A DNA stretch of 64,000 nucleotides from Corynebacterium sp. CNJ-954 (GTDB lineage Bacteria > Actinomycetota > Actinomycetes > Mycobacteriales > Mycobacteriaceae), in assembly GCF_001942345.1 (NCBI RefSeq), contig NZ_MKKI01000011.1, positions 1-64,000 on the forward strand. Reading direction: 5' to 3'. Numbering within the stretch: position 1 is the stretch's first letter; every line of letters begins with the position of its first letter. A program made the translations under genes and the position numbers. This document shows, piece by piece, positions 27,880 through 40,672 of this stretch. Under the pieces are notes generated by a model. The model ran no database searches. It had not been told where the DNA came from and was given only the letters and a program-made list of their open reading frames with translations.

Positions 27880-27923
27880 CCCCACCCCGGGTACTGCCTC
27901 AGGCTCCGAAATCTGAACCCGCG

Positions 27924-28772
27924 CTACTCGCCGCGAAGCTCCCGCATCTTCTGGGCGACAGCATCATTGTTGACAGACTGGGCCTGAGGCTGCGCCTGAT
28001 TGATCGCCTGTTGGGCATTGCTACCGCCAGCCACGGCATTCTGACCGGCGTTTCCCGTGCCCATCTCGGCACGCAACTGCTCGAGTCGCGAGTGACCGGC
28101 CATCTGCACACCCGCCTGCTCGACCTCAGCCATGCGGCCCTGGACGGAGTTCTCGGCCAGCTCGGCCTGTCCCAGTGCATTGGAGTAGCGCCGCTCGATC
28201 TTCTCGCGGACCTGGTCCAGGTTCGGCGAATCTGCACTGGCGGCGCGGTCCATCGACTGCAGCGACTCCGCAACCTTCTCCTGCATCTTCGCCTGCTCCA
28301 GCTGGCTCAACAGCTTCGTGCGCTCGGACACCTTCTGCTGGAGCTGCATCGAGTTCCGCTCCACGGCCTTCTTCGCCTGGTCAGCCTGCTGGAGCGACTG
28401 GTCGTGGAGCTGCTTCATGTCCTCCACGGACTGCTCCGCCGTCACCAGCTGGGCGGCGAAAGCCTCAGCCGCATTCTCGTACTCGACGGCTTTCTGGTTG
28501 TCCCCTTCAGAACGCGCCTTGTCGGACAACGTCAGTGCCTGCTTCGTATTGGCCTGAAGTTTCTCGATCTCCGCCAACTGGCGGTTCAGCTTCATCTCGA
28601 GCTGCCGCTGGTTGCCGATGACGGCGGCAGCCTGCTGCGACAACTGCCTGTGCTGATTCTGCGCCTCGCGGATGGCCTGTTCAATCTGCACCTTGGGGTC
28701 AGCGTTCTCCTCGATCTTCGAGTCGAACAGCGCCATGAGGTACTTCCAGGCCTTAGAGAACGGGTTTGCCAT
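27924..28772 (-). CDS. pspA: Phage shock protein A homologue PspA
   Basis: A 282-residue PspA/IM30 protein: an ESCRT-III-like, almost wholly alpha-helical membrane-stress protein. The start [20 protein letters not shown] is the amphipathic helix, followed by the long Gln/Ala/Glu-rich coiled coil and a Gln/Asn-rich tail. It is downstream of clgR as in mycobacteria, where ClgR activates pspA. AGGAG lies 12 bases before the ATG at 28772. Confidence 0.94.
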   Translation of the reverse strand: MANPFSKAWKYLMALFDSKIEENADPKVQIEQAIREAQNQHRQLSQQAAAVIGNQRQLEMKLNRQLAEIEKLQANTKQALTLSDKARSEGDNQKAVEYENAAEAFAAQLVTAEQSVEDMKQLHDQSLQQADQAKKAVERNSMQLQQKVSERTKLLSQLEQAKMQEKVAESLQSMDRAASADSPNLDQVREKIERRYSNALGQAELAENSVQGRMAEVEQAGVQMAGHSRLEQLRAEMGTGNAGQNAVAGGSNAQQAINQAQPQAQSVNNDAVAQKMRELRGE

Positions 28773-28838
28773 GAGTCTGAACGTCTCCTTCGGACGGGGC
28801 GGGGCGGTCGCAGGGTTGTTGTGAACCAGGAAAGTATA

Positions 28839-29216
28839 TCAGTGGGAAGCCACAGACACCGGCTCGACCGGTGTTGCCGCGGTGAGTTCGGCTGCGGCGG
28901 CATCGAACGCCATCATCGCTGCAGCCTCGATGATGACCTGCGACACCCGGATCCCCAGCGCCATACAGACGCTGGCCAGCAGTTCCGAGGACACCTCTTT
29001 GCGGCCACGCTCCAGTTCCGACAGGTAGCCCGGGCTCACGTTCGCGGCGACTGCGAGCTCGCGGAGCGTGCGGTGGGAGTCCTCCCGGAACCCGCGGAGC
29101 GTCGCGCCCAGTGCCTCCCGCAGGAGCGGTTCGGCGAGGGTCGTTGGGACCGCGTCAACTCCCGCCAGGTCGACGTCGGGTCGTTCTTTCTCGAGTACCG
29201 AAGTGTGCTTTGCCAT
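28839..29216 (-). CDS. clgR: Transcriptional activator ClgR
   Basis: A 125-residue XRE-type regulator of Clp protease and envelope-stress genes. The helix-turn-helix is at about residues 40-75 (LRELAVAANVSPGYLSELERGRKEVSSELL), exactly as in ClgR. The family ends in a degradation tag recognised by ClpP; here the C-terminus is SVASH. The ATG at 29216 has GGAG 6 bases upstream. pspA follows after 66 bases, and cinA and pgsA precede it. Confidence 0.92.
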   Translation of the reverse strand: MAKHTSVLEKERPDVDLAGVDAVPTTLAEPLLREALGATLRGFREDSHRTLRELAVAANVSPGYLSELERGRKEVSSELLASVCMALGIRVSQVIIEAAAMMAFDAAAAELTAATPVEPVSVASH

Positions 29217-29318
29217 CACCGTCTCCAACGGTTGGGGATCCCTTTTTGTTCCCGTCCGAGTCTAGTCCACGGCCTCTGCCGACGTCGTAGGAACCGCGTC
29301 ACGGGCCCCTGAACACCC

Positions 29319-29897
29319 TCAGTCGTCGTCCTCGACGGCAGCGAGTGCATCCAGGGCGTCGACGGCGTCGACGGCCAGCGACAGTGCACGTGCGGTCGTC
29401 GCCGAACGAATGGCGCCCCGCTGGTCCTGACCAGGCTGCCGGGACGAGCCAAGCTCAACGTCGCCGAGGGACACCACGTGGTCGATAGCCTCCTCCCCGT
29501 GGCGCGACGGGGACCACACCGCGATGTAGACCTCACCCACGGGGTGACCGTCCTGACTGTCCGGGCCGGCGACACCGGTGACACCGAGTCCGATATCGGC
29601 GCCGCACCGGCGTACCGCTCCCCTGGCCAAAGCCCGTGCCACATCAGGGTCGACGGCGCCCCGGGTCGACAACAAGGACTCGTCGACGCCCGCGAGCGTT
29701 GCCTTGAGGTCCGTCGCATACACGACGAGACCACCACGGAGCACAGCAGACGCGCCAGGGACGCCCGCGATGGTCGACGCAATGTCACCGGCGGTCAACG
29801 ACTCTGCCGTCGCCACCGTGACCCCGGCCGACGTTGCGGAAGACACCAGCCTGCGCGCCAGAATGGTGGGAAGGGACGGGCCCGACGGCTCAGGCAT
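29319..29897 (-). CDS. CinA C-terminal family (nicotinamide-nucleotide amidase-like)
   Basis: A 192-residue protein with only the CinA C-terminal domain (PncC type), which deamidates nicotinamide mononucleotide in other bacteria. The motifs TAESLTAGDIA, SAVLRGGLVVY and GVTGVAGPD are present. The ATG overlaps the end of pgsA by 8 bases, so it is cotranscribed with pgsA and probably with clgR further on. The amidase role is from the family. Confidence 0.88.
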   Translation of the reverse strand: MPEPSGPSLPTILARRLVSSATSAGVTVATAESLTAGDIASTIAGVPGASAVLRGGLVVYATDLKATLAGVDESLLSTRGAVDPDVARALARGAVRRCGADIGLGVTGVAGPDSQDGHPVGEVYIAVWSPSRHGEEAIDHVVSLGDVELGSSRQPGQDQRGAIRSATTARALSLAVDAVDALDALAAVEDDD

Positions 29898-30555
29898 CGG
29901 AACGGTTCCGGGAATCCAGGAGGTACTGCACGCCGGTCACCACCGTCACCAGGACCGCCACGGCGATCAGCGGGTAGGTGAGCCAGTTGGTCCAGTCCGG
30001 CAACGGTGCAATGACCATCGCCACGGCCAACGTCTGCAAGACGGTCTTGAGCTTTCCACCCTTCGACGCGGGAACGACTTTGCCCTTACGCGCCAGGATC
30101 ATCCGCCATACCGTGATGCCGAGCTCCCGGAAGACGATGACGACGGTGACAGGCCACCAGAGGTCGCCCAGGATATTGAGCGACACCATCGCCGAGATCA
30201 TCAACGCCTTGTCGGCGATCGGGTCAGCGAGCTTCCCGTAGTCAGTGATCACCTCGTAGCGGCGGGCCAGGAAGCCGTCCAGCTGATCAGTCGCCATGAG
30301 CACACAGAAGGACAGCAGGGCCCACCAGCGCAGCGCACTGTCGAGGTCCCGGTCCCCCGCCAGTGGCCCGGCCGCGATCAGCAGCCAGACGAAGACCGGG
30401 ATCAGGATGATCCGGACTGTGGTCAGGACATTCGGGAGGTTGAACCGGTGGACGGCGCGACCGAACTGCGACCTGCCGGCACCGACCGGTGCCCCGTGGT
30501 GGCCGCTGTTGTCGTTGCCGTCACTGTTCTGCATCTCGTGCTGCGTCTCTTGCAC
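29890..30555 (-). CDS. pgsA: CDP-diacylglycerol-glycerol-3-phosphate 3-phosphatidyltransferase
   Basis: A 221-residue CDP-alcohol phosphatidyltransferase with about five membrane segments. The catalytic motif D-x2-DG-x2-AR-x8-G-x3-D is seen as DQLDGFLARR...DYGKLADPIAD. It makes phosphatidylglycerol phosphate. The GTG at 30555 has the -10 TAGGAT 7 bases upstream, implying a leaderless mRNA. The first 25 residues are polar and His/Gly-rich. The order pgsA-cinA-clgR-pspA is one minus-strand block. Confidence 0.92.
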   Translation of the reverse strand: MQETQHEMQNSDGNDNSGHHGAPVGAGRSQFGRAVHRFNLPNVLTTVRIILIPVFVWLLIAAGPLAGDRDLDSALRWWALLSFCVLMATDQLDGFLARRYEVITDYGKLADPIADKALMISAMVSLNILGDLWWPVTVVIVFRELGITVWRMILARKGKVVPASKGGKLKTVLQTLAVAMVIAPLPDWTNWLTYPLIAVAVLVTVVTGVQYLLDSRNRSDA

Positions 30556-30562
30556 GTTTCAC

Positions 30563-30568
30563 ATCCTA
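30563..30568 (-). promoter_or_regulatory. -10 element TAGGAT of leaderless pgsA
   Basis: TAGGAT ends 7 bases before the GTG at 30555. Confidence 0.5.
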
Positions 30569-30609
30569 CCCAGTACACGCGGAAGTTGGTGCACCGGCGG
30601 TAGCCGGTG

Positions 30610-31653
30610 TCAGTCGCGTGCGGCGCTCTCGACGGTGGAGTCTGCTGCGGCAGACTCTTTCGCCGCGTCGCGTTTCGACTTCACAAGGCTGGCGACCACG
30701 GTCACAGCCAGGACACCGACGATGACGATCAGGGAGACCGCCGTCTCAACCTCCGGGGCGTTGAGCACCGGGTCGCCTCCGTTGATGAAGGGAAGACCGT
30801 TCTCGTGCAGAGCATGCAGCACGAGCTTCACACCGATGAAGGCCAGGATGATGCCCAGCCCGTAGGGCAGGTACACCAACCGGTCAAGGAGTCCGTCGAG
30901 CAGGAAGTACATCTGCCGCAACCCCAGCAACGCGAAAGCGTTGGTGGTGAAGACGATGTACGGCTCCTGGGTGATGCCGTAGATCGCCGGGATGGAGTCG
31001 AGCGCGAACATGAGGTCCGTCATCCCAATGGCGACGAGACAGACCAGCAGAGGGGTCACCGCACGCTTGCCCAGCCGGCGCACCAGCAGCTTGTCACCGC
31101 TGTAGTCGTCAGCGACGGGGACCGCCTTGTTGAGGACCTTGATCAGCTTCATGTCACTGGGGTCGCGGGCGGGTTTGTCCGACAGTTCGTCACGGACGAC
31201 GGTGTAGGCCGTCCACAGCAGCCAGATCCCGAAGATGTAGAACACGTCGGACCAGGCTTCAATGGCTGCGGCACCGAAAGCGATGAAGATGCCGCGGAAG
31301 ACCAGGGCCAGGGCGATGCCGATCAACAGCACCTTCTGCTGGTATTCACGGGGGACCTTGAACGTGCCCATGATCAGCGCGAAGATGAACAGGTTGTCCA
31401 CGCTCAAGGCCTTCTCGGTCACGTACCCGGTGAAGAACTCGACACCGTGTGCGTGCGGGTCCCCCGGTTCACCCCAGGTGAACCAGAGGAAGACGCCGAA
31501 CGCGCAGGCCAGCCCGACGTAGAACAGGCTCCACCAGGCTGACTCCTTGATGGATGGTGCGTGGGGTGTACGCACATGGGCGTAGAAATCGAAGATGAAG
31601 AACCCGGCGATCACCGCAATGGTGATGATCCAGGTGAGTGCGTTGACTTCCAT
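30610..31653 (-). CDS. TerC-family integral membrane protein (Mn exporter-like)
   Basis: A 347-residue membrane protein of the TerC/Alx family with about nine helices. The conserved acidic motifs EKALSVDNLFIFALI and DLMFALDSIPAIYGIT are present. TerC proteins export manganese, or load it into secreted enzymes. The yybP-ykoY riboswitch directly upstream supports a manganese role. The ATG at 31653 has GGAGG 12 bases upstream, and that site lies in a riboswitch-linked hairpin. Confidence 0.92.
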   Translation of the reverse strand: MEVNALTWIITIAVIAGFFIFDFYAHVRTPHAPSIKESAWWSLFYVGLACAFGVFLWFTWGEPGDPHAHGVEFFTGYVTEKALSVDNLFIFALIMGTFKVPREYQQKVLLIGIALALVFRGIFIAFGAAAIEAWSDVFYIFGIWLLWTAYTVVRDELSDKPARDPSDMKLIKVLNKAVPVADDYSGDKLLVRRLGKRAVTPLLVCLVAIGMTDLMFALDSIPAIYGITQEPYIVFTTNAFALLGLRQMYFLLDGLLDRLVYLPYGLGIILAFIGVKLVLHALHENGLPFINGGDPVLNAPEVETAVSLIVIVGVLAVTVVASLVKSKRDAAKESAAADSTVESAARD

Positions 31654-31665
31654 GACTGGTCGAAA

Positions 31666-31692
31666 CCTCCGGTCGGCTAGGTGGACCGGAGG
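31666..31692 (-). promoter_or_regulatory. Ribosome-binding-site hairpin of the TerC gene
   Basis: On the minus strand a perfect 9-bp stem joins CCTCCGGTC (31684-31692) and GACCGGAGG (31666-31674). The second arm holds the GGAGG ribosome binding site. The first arm begins right at the end of the riboswitch GAGACC motif, so ligand binding could decide whether the hairpin forms. It is the probable expression platform. Confidence 0.6.
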
Positions 31693-31795
31693 TCTCCCCC
31701 ACCACCGCGAACTACTCGTGGTGGCCGGCACGACCGGGGACCGAAGGCGGTCGCCGTGTTGACGATCAGTGCCGCGGGCGGGGTACTCCCCTCCT
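31690..31795 (-). promoter_or_regulatory. yybP-ykoY manganese riboswitch
   Basis: The TerC leader contains the conserved parts of this riboswitch in order: GGGGAGTACCCC (31780-31791), ATCGTCAACAC, a CCGG-TCGT-GCCGG hairpin, and GGGAGACC (around 31691-31698). The class senses Mn2+ and turns on exporters such as TerC/MntP. A -10 TAGAAT at 31807-31812 predicts a start near 31800, so the leader is about 145 bases. Confidence 0.8.
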
Positions 31796-31806
31796 GACAG
31801 ATCCGG

Positions 31807-31812
31807 ATTCTA
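31807..31812 (-). promoter_or_regulatory. -10 element TAGAAT of the riboswitch-TerC transcript
   Basis: TAGAAT on the minus strand lies 15-20 bases upstream of the riboswitch core, and immediately next to the ftsK stop at 31824. Confidence 0.5.
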
Positions 31813-31823
31813 CCAGAAGTATG

Positions 31824-34800
31824 CTAGAAAGCACCCGTCGTGTGAGAGGAATCTGCCCGGACAACTCTGGTCTGCCCGTCGTCGACCACGGGGATCTCAC
31901 CGGTGGGATCACCGTCCTGGCCGGTGTACCCACCCGTGGTCGCAGCGGGTGCATCGTATTCTCCACCGTCGACTGCGTCCCCCTGGAGTTCCCTGGGCGC
32001 CTCGGCAGGGTCAGCTCCCTTGAGCATCCAGATGATGGTATCCAGTTCGTCCGGCTTCACCAGCACGTCCCGGGCCTTGGAGCCTTCGGACGGCCCCACG
32101 ACACCATGGGTCTCCATGAGATCCATCAACCGTCCTGCCTTGGCAAATCCGATCCTCAGTTTGCGTTGCAGCATCGAGGTGGACCCGAACTGACTGGTGA
32201 CGACGAGTTCGACGGCCTGCAGCAGGTCCTCAAGGTCATTACCGATGTCCGGGTCGATGTCCTTCTTCGCCTCGGCGGCCTTGTCCTCGGTGACACCGTC
32301 GGTGTAGTCGGGCTCAGCCTGGTCCTTGGCGGCGTCGACCACGGCCTGGACTTCCTCGTCGGTGACGAAGGCGCCCTGCATCCGCAACGGCTTACCCGCA
32401 CCCTGCGGGATGAAGAGTCCGTCACCCATGCCGATGAGCTTCTCCGCCCCACCCTGGTCGAGGATCACGCGCGAGTCAGTCAGCGAGGACGTCGCGAAGG
32501 CCAGACGGGACGGGACGTTGGTCTTGATCAGGCCCGTGACCACGTCGACGGAGGGCCGCTGCGTCGCCAGGACGAGGTGAATGCCTGCGGCGCGGGCCTT
32601 CTGGGTGATCCGGACGATCGCGTCCTCGATCTCCTTCGGGGCCGTCATCATCAGGTCCGCCAGCTCGTCGACCACGCACACGATGTACGGGTAGGGACGG
32701 TACTCCCGCTCGGACCCGGCCGGAGTGGTGATCTCACCGGACTTCACCTTGCGGTTGAAGTCCTTGATGTGACGCACCCGGGTGGACTTCATGTCCATGT
32801 ACCGCTGCTCCATCTCCTCGACCAGCCAGGTCAGTGCCGCAGCAGCCTTCTTCGGCTGGGTAATGATCGGCGTGACCAGGTGGGGGATCCCCTCGTAGGG
32901 GGTCAACTCGACCATCTTCGGGTCGATGAGGATCAGGCGCACCTCCTCCGGGGTCGCGCGGGTCAGCAACGACACCAGGAGGGAGTTCACGAACGCGGAC
33001 TTACCCGAACCGGTCGAGCCCGCGACCAGCAGGTGCGGCATCTTCTGGATCGAGTGGGCCACGAATGTGCCCTCGATGTCCTTACCCAGTCCGATGAGCA
33101 TCGGGTCAGGGTCAGCGCTCACATTCTGGGCGGTGAGCACGTCACCGAGACGCACCATCTCGCGGTCGGAGTTCGGCACCTCGATACCCACAGCGGACTT
33201 GCCGGGGATCGGGGTGAGCAGCCGGACGTTGTCCGTCGCTGCAGCGTACGCCAGGTTCGACTGGAGGTTGGTGATCTTGGAGACCTTCACCCCTGGTCCG
33301 AGTTCGATCTCGTAGCGCGTCACCGTCGGACCCCGGGAGAATCCGGTGACCTGGGCGTCGATCTTGAACTCCTCGAAGACGTCGGTGATTGCCTCGATCA
33401 TGCGGTCATTGGCGGCGCTGTGGGTCTTCGCCGTCTCTCCCGGAACGAGCAGCTCCGTGGACGGCAGGAGGTACTCTGCGGAGGTGACGTCCGGGGCACG
33501 CTCGACGTCCTCGCTGGCGCGGTCCGTCACGGCACCGGGACTGGTGGCGGACGACGCAGCGACGTCGGCACCCGAACGTGCCAGGATGCGTCGCCTGGTC
33601 TCCTCCCGTTCGTCGGCGGCCGACTGTGCACCGGACGTCGGCCGCTCCGCCGGAACCGCGGGGGCCGACGGTGCCGGAGCGGTGTGCTCGGTCTGCGTCG
33701 CTTCCTCGTCACCCGGGATTGCCGTGGACGTGACCGGCGAGGCGAGCAGGTCGTCGTCGATGGTCGACGTCGTCTCGGCAGTTCGCCGGGCTGTCCGGGC
33801 TGACCGGGACGGACGTGCCACCGGTGCCCGCCCGGTGTCCGCGGACGCCGGGTCGTCCACTGTCGGCGCCTCGAGATCGTCCTCGACAGGAGCCGGGGAC
33901 GCCTCGCCGCGGAAGACGAGGGTCGCCTGATCGTCAGCCTCCGGATCCACGGGGTAGTTGTCCATGGGCGTCGCTGCGCGCGACGGCCGGGGGCGGGATC
34001 TCGGTCGGTACTGAGCGTCGGCGGACGGGCTGCGACGGTCACGCGACGTCGCCCGCGGTGCACGGTCCTGCCTCACAGCATCGTCCAACTCACGGTCCAC
34101 GGACGCGTACTCGTCGTACTCGTCGTCGGACTCGTTGTAGGAATCATAGGAGTCGTAGCTGCCGCGACGGCCGCGTGCACGGTACCCCAACCAGCCGGCA
34201 AGCGAGCCGACCAGTTGCCGGACCGTCATGCCCGTCAGCTGGAGAGCGCCGTAGACGATCACCATCAGTAACAGCGGGACGGCAACGTACTCACTGAACC
34301 CGACGGCCATGGGCGTACCCACGAACTGTCCGACGATCCCGCCGGCGGACGCCCGTCCCTCGATCTCCGACGGTTGCCCGGCGAGGATGTGAATCGTCCC
34401 GAGGACGGCGAGCACGATGATGCCGATACCGACACCGAGACGCAGCCGCGAACGCTGCGTGGTGTCGACACCCACCATGAGCACCCACGACGTCGCTGCG
34501 AGCACGACCGGGACGAGCAATGCCGCCGCGCCGATGAGGTAGGTCAGCACGAAGTCGATGCCGCTTCCCACCGCGCCACCGACGCCGAACCACGAGGTGC
34601 CCGCGATGATCAGCGCCAGCGCGAGAGCCCCCAGGGCGGCACCGTCGGAATGACCACCGACACGAATCCGGCTCCCCTGACTGTCGTCGTGTTCCGGCAG
34701 CTGTTCAGCATCATCCGGGGTGGCCTGTGCCTCCACGTCGTCATCCGCTCCTTTCGACCGGGTACGGGCCGCTTTCTTCTTCTTCGAGGCACTGGCACGG

Positions 34801-35129
34801 TCCAGCACGGTGGTCGGCAACTCGTCGGGCGCGTCGTCCTGCCCCACGCTGGTGTCTGGCACGTCCGGAACCTTCACCGAAAGCTTCCGCGCGAGACCGC
34901 CGAGGCCACGGGACATTCCCCCCACCATCGAACCGACCGACGAGCCGACCGCACCGAAGGCACCGCCGGTCCGTTCGAAGTCGGCGGTGTCGTATGACGG
35001 CGTCCGTCGCGTGCGGACCGTGGCTGACGATGCTTTCGTCGACGAGCCCGCTGACGGACGGGATGATCGCCCAGTGGAGCGCCGGGAGGAGGACCCGGGA
35101 GAGGTACGCGTACGACTGGTCGTTGACAT
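31824..35129 (-). CDS. ftsK: DNA translocase FtsK
   Basis: An 1101-residue septal DNA pump that clears and resolves chromosomes at division. Residues 1-160 are a Ser/Arg-rich then acidic region. Four membrane segments lie at about 165-330, and an extended Asp/Arg/Ser/Pro-rich linker at about 330-580. The motor domain has Walker A GSTGSGKS near 703 and VDELADLM. The C-terminal gamma winged helix ([17 protein letters not shown]...) recognises KOPS-type sites. After it is a disordered tail of about 60 residues. The ATG at 35129 has TAAACT 7 bases upstream. Confidence 0.95.
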   Translation of the reverse strand: MSTTSRTRTSPGSSSRRSTGRSSRPSAGSSTKASSATVRTRRTPSYDTADFERTGGAFGAVGSSVGSMVGGMSRGLGGLARKLSVKVPDVPDTSVGQDDAPDELPTTVLDRASASKKKKAARTRSKGADDDVEAQATPDDAEQLPEHDDSQGSRIRVGGHSDGAALGALALALIIAGTSWFGVGGAVGSGIDFVLTYLIGAAALLVPVVLAATSWVLMVGVDTTQRSRLRLGVGIGIIVLAVLGTIHILAGQPSEIEGRASAGGIVGQFVGTPMAVGFSEYVAVPLLLMVIVYGALQLTGMTVRQLVGSLAGWLGYRARGRRGSYDSYDSYNESDDEYDEYASVDRELDDAVRQDRAPRATSRDRRSPSADAQYRPRSRPRPSRAATPMDNYPVDPEADDQATLVFRGEASPAPVEDDLEAPTVDDPASADTGRAPVARPSRSARTARRTAETTSTIDDDLLASPVTSTAIPGDEEATQTEHTAPAPSAPAVPAERPTSGAQSAADEREETRRRILARSGADVAASSATSPGAVTDRASEDVERAPDVTSAEYLLPSTELLVPGETAKTHSAANDRMIEAITDVFEEFKIDAQVTGFSRGPTVTRYEIELGPGVKVSKITNLQSNLAYAAATDNVRLLTPIPGKSAVGIEVPNSDREMVRLGDVLTAQNVSADPDPMLIGLGKDIEGTFVAHSIQKMPHLLVAGSTGSGKSAFVNSLLVSLLTRATPEEVRLILIDPKMVELTPYEGIPHLVTPIITQPKKAAAALTWLVEEMEQRYMDMKSTRVRHIKDFNRKVKSGEITTPAGSEREYRPYPYIVCVVDELADLMMTAPKEIEDAIVRITQKARAAGIHLVLATQRPSVDVVTGLIKTNVPSRLAFATSSLTDSRVILDQGGAEKLIGMGDGLFIPQGAGKPLRMQGAFVTDEEVQAVVDAAKDQAEPDYTDGVTEDKAAEAKKDIDPDIGNDLEDLLQAVELVVTSQFGSTSMLQRKLRIGFAKAGRLMDLMETHGVVGPSEGSKARDVLVKPDELDTIIWMLKGADPAEAPRELQGDAVDGGEYDAPAATTGGYTGQDGDPTGEIPVVDDGQTRVVRADSSHTTGAF

Positions 35130-35136
35130 GCGCGCC

Positions 35137-35142
35137 AGTTTA
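35137..35142 (-). promoter_or_regulatory. -10 element TAAACT of leaderless ftsK
   Basis: TAAACT ends 7 bases before the ftsK ATG. Confidence 0.5.
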
Positions 35143-35208
35143 GCCCGAGAACACCACCTTTAACAGTCGCAACACGCGTCACTCCGGTGACACTCATAAC
35201 ACCATCAC

Positions 35209-35823
35209 TCAGAGACTGATCCGGCGGACGGCATCCTCATCTCCGACCACAGTCACGGCACAGGCCTTGATTCTCCCGTAAATCCACAGCAACAACTCGC
35301 CCGTTTCACCCGTCACGGTGACCTCCTGTGAGCCGTTCCCTACTCTCACGGACTCACCCGCCCCATCGGTACGCACCAGAGTCACCGCGACACCAGAGCC
35401 CCGGATCAGGCCGCGGGAGATCTGCCTGACCGCTCCCCACAGTGTGTCCCTGGTCTCTCGGGGCAGGTCGCGGGGCGACCACTCCCCTCCCCCTCGACGC
35501 ACATCCTCATGGTGGACGAAGTTCTCCCCGAGGTTGATGAACCGGTCGCCGAGGCGCATCGGGTTCCACACCGGCGGTCCTGCACGGTAGAGCTCCACCA
35601 GCTCCTCGAAGTCCCGGCTTTCGTACTGCCGGCTCAACGACGCCAGGTGCCCCGCCAACGGCGGCAGGAACATACCGGCCATCGCGTCCGGACGGTACTC
35701 TCGCAGGACGAGGTGGACCGCCATGTCGCGGGTCATCCACCCCTCACACAGCGTGGGCCGGTCGGGGCCCAGGGACAACAGAAGGTCCGCCAGCGCCTGG
35801 CGTTCATCATGGGAGACTGTCAT
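35209..35823 (-). CDS. TIGR03085 family metal-binding protein (DinB/MDMPI-like)
   Basis: A 204-residue protein of the actinobacterial TIGR03085 group related to mycothiol-dependent maleylpyruvate isomerase. Possible metal ligands are His37 (MAVHLVLRE) and the His-His-Glu segment (NFVHHEDVRR). Its substrate is unknown; the family suggests a mycothiol S-transferase fold. GGGAGA is just upstream of the ATG at 35823 and TAGCAT lies 8 bases away (35832-35837), so leader status is ambiguous. It sits between rnj and ftsK. Confidence 0.8.
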   Translation of the reverse strand: MTVSHDERQALADLLLSLGPDRPTLCEGWMTRDMAVHLVLREYRPDAMAGMFLPPLAGHLASLSRQYESRDFEELVELYRAGPPVWNPMRLGDRFINLGENFVHHEDVRRGGGEWSPRDLPRETRDTLWGAVRQISRGLIRGSGVAVTLVRTDGAGESVRVGNGSQEVTVTGETGELLLWIYGRIKACAVTVVGDEDAVRRISL

Positions 35824-35877
35824 GTCTCCCGATGCTACGCGGGCTGCTGACGGACCGTTGTCGTCCGAGGCGGGTGA

Positions 35878-38058
35878 CTACAGGGAGGGGACGTGGTCCT
35901 CGGGGTCGAGCTCCTCGACGATCTCGCTCGTCATCGGCACAACCGTCGGAACGATGAAGGGCTCACGCTTCCACTTGTCCTTGACGAACTTGCCTACCTT
36001 CCGGCGCAGTGTCTGCGCCATCCGGTAGGGGTCGTTCTCGCCCTGGCCGGAGAGGTCCAGCATGACGTTGTCGACAAGTTCAGCGACCTGACGCATCATG
36101 TCCTTGGACGCGTCCGAGAAGCCGCGGGCCTGAACCTGCGGGTCCTCCAGCGGCCGCCCGGTGCGGTTGTCGATGACCACGGTCACCGAGATCAGGCCAC
36201 CCTCCGACATCGCGGTCCGGTCCTCGAGCTCCTCAGCTCCCACGTCGCCCATGGTGACGCCGTCGACGTAGAGGTTACCGACCGGAATCTGCCCCACGAC
36301 CGAAGCCTGACCGTTCACGAGGTCGACGACGACACCGTTCTGCGCCAGGACGGTGTGGTCACGTGCCACACCGGTGGAGACCGCCAGTTCGCGGTTGGCA
36401 CGCAGGTGCCGCCACTCGCCGTGCACCGGCATGGCGTTGCGCGGGCGTGCGGCGTTGTACAGGAACAACAGCTCGCCGGAGTAGCCGTGACCCGAGGTGT
36501 GCACCATGGCATCCTTGCCGGTGATGACCTCTGCGCCGATCTGCGAGAGCATGTTGATGACCCCGAAAACGGCTTCTTCGTTGCCGGGGACCAGCGAGGA
36601 GGACAGGACGATCAGGTCGCCCGGGCGCACGGTGATCTGGCGGTGCTCACGACGCGCCATACGGGACAGGGCGGCCATCGGCTCACCCTGGGTCCCGGTG
36701 GTGATCAGCACGACCTTGTGCGGGGCCATACGGCTGGCCTCGTCCATCGAGACAATGGTGCCTCGCGGCGCGGTCAGCAGCCCGAGCCGCTCGGCGATCT
36801 CCATGTTGCGGATCATTGACCGACCGTTGAACGCGACCTTGCGTCCGGCGGCCACGGCCGCGTCGACAGCCATCTGCACACGAGCGACGTTGGAGGCGAA
36901 CGACGCGATGATCACGCGCTGCTTCGCCTCGGTGACGATGCGCCGGAGGTTCGGCCCGATGGCCGCTTCCGACGGCGAGACACCCGGTGTCGTGGCGTTG
37001 GTCGAATCGCAGAGGAACAGGTCGATGCCTTCGTCACCGAACCTGGACAGGGCCGGGAGGTCCGTCGGACGCCCGTCCGCGGGCGTCTGGTCGAGCTTCA
37101 CGTCACCGGTGTGGACGAGCAGTCCGGCACCGGTCTTCAACGCGATGCCGAGGCACTCCGGGATCGAGTGACCGACGTTGAAGAAACGGAGGTCGAAGGG
37201 ACCGCGGCTCTCGTGGGAGGTGTCGTCGACCTCGATGAGCTTCGGACGTAGCCGGTGCTCCTGGCACTTCGCGGCGATCAGCGCACAGGTGAACCGCGAG
37301 CCGATGATCGGGATGTCCGCACGCTGCTTCAACAGCCACGGGATGGCGCCGATGTGGTCCTCGTGGCCGTGGGTGACCACGAGTGCCTCCACCCGGTCCC
37401 ACTTGTCGTCGAGGTACGAGAAGTCCGGCAGGATCAGGTCCACGCCCGGCTCCCCCGACGAGGGGAAGAGCACACCGCAGTCAATGATGATGATGCGGTT
37501 GTGGTACTCGAAGACCGTCATGTTGCGGCCGATCTCGGAGATACCGCCGAGCGCGATGATGCGCAGGCCGTCCTTCGGGGCCTTCGGCGGCTTGGGCAGC
37601 CGCTGGGTCAGGTCGGCGCCCTGCATCGTCTGTACGGCGTTGCGACGACGGTCGCCACCCTGGTTGTTCCGGTTACCCCGGTTACGGTTGCCGCCGCCCT
37701 GATTGCTCTGGTTGCCCTGGTTACGGCCTCCGCGGTTGCGGTTGTTACCGCCCTGGTTGTTACCACCGTTGTTGGCGTTGTTTCCGCCGCCGTTACCGCG
37801 GCCCCTGGACCGGCGTGACCGGGACCGGTTTCCACCGCCGGAGTTGTTGCCGGAGTTTGCGTCCGCGTTGGAGGACGTCGAAGGACCGGAGTCGGACGCG
37901 CCGTCGGTGTCACCGGCATTGCTGTTCGTCTCCGGTGCGGAGTTGGTGGCCTGTCCGCCGTCATTGAAAGTGGCGGTCACGTCCGCAGCGCTGGTGTCAG
38001 CGCTCGGCGGAGCGGCCTTCCGGGTCACCTTGCGTGCCCGGGAACGGTTCTCAGTCAT
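35878..38058 (-). CDS. rnj: Ribonuclease J
   Basis: A 726-residue metallo-beta-lactamase/beta-CASP ribonuclease with endo- and 5'-exonuclease activity. The zinc motif HGHEDHIG is present, with the beta-CASP segments downstream (GRSMIRNM, TSGHGYSGEL). Residues 1-165 are a disordered Asn/Gly/Arg-rich extension with many NNGGN-type blocks, typical in actinobacteria and possibly RNA-binding. The ATG at 38058 lies 7 bases after the dapA stop, with AAGGA close before it. dapA and rnj are one operon. Confidence 0.94.
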   Translation of the reverse strand: MTENRSRARKVTRKAAPPSADTSAADVTATFNDGGQATNSAPETNSNAGDTDGASDSGPSTSSNADANSGNNSGGGNRSRSRRSRGRGNGGGNNANNGGNNQGGNNRNRGGRNQGNQSNQGGGNRNRGNRNNQGGDRRRNAVQTMQGADLTQRLPKPPKAPKDGLRIIALGGISEIGRNMTVFEYHNRIIIIDCGVLFPSSGEPGVDLILPDFSYLDDKWDRVEALVVTHGHEDHIGAIPWLLKQRADIPIIGSRFTCALIAAKCQEHRLRPKLIEVDDTSHESRGPFDLRFFNVGHSIPECLGIALKTGAGLLVHTGDVKLDQTPADGRPTDLPALSRFGDEGIDLFLCDSTNATTPGVSPSEAAIGPNLRRIVTEAKQRVIIASFASNVARVQMAVDAAVAAGRKVAFNGRSMIRNMEIAERLGLLTAPRGTIVSMDEASRMAPHKVVLITTGTQGEPMAALSRMARREHRQITVRPGDLIVLSSSLVPGNEEAVFGVINMLSQIGAEVITGKDAMVHTSGHGYSGELLFLYNAARPRNAMPVHGEWRHLRANRELAVSTGVARDHTVLAQNGVVVDLVNGQASVVGQIPVGNLYVDGVTMGDVGAEELEDRTAMSEGGLISVTVVIDNRTGRPLEDPQVQARGFSDASKDMMRQVAELVDNVMLDLSGQGENDPYRMAQTLRRKVGKFVKDKWKREPFIVPTVVPMTSEIVEELDPEDHVPSL

Positions 38059-38065
38059 AGTGTCC

Positions 38066-39792
<1,727 letters not shown>

Positions 39793-39845
39793 CGCCTGTG
39801 TACGCTTCCCTGTCGGTCGAAGGTGTCTGGAGAGGGTGGCGCGAC

Positions 39846-40619
<774 letters not shown>

Positions 40620-40672
40620 CTACTCCTGAATCATTCCGGTGGTGTGTGGCTGGCGGTTGACGTCCGGAGAGG

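Noticed and set aside
27624..29312. A 562-codon plus-strand frame opposite pspA and clgR
   Set aside because: It spans two well recognised minus-strand genes and the gap between them; Leu/Arg/His-rich shadow composition.
31821..33803. A 660-codon plus-strand frame opposite ftsK
   Set aside because: The FtsK motor domain is unambiguous on the minus strand; the opposite frame has no recognisable domain, and its composition follows from codon complementarity.
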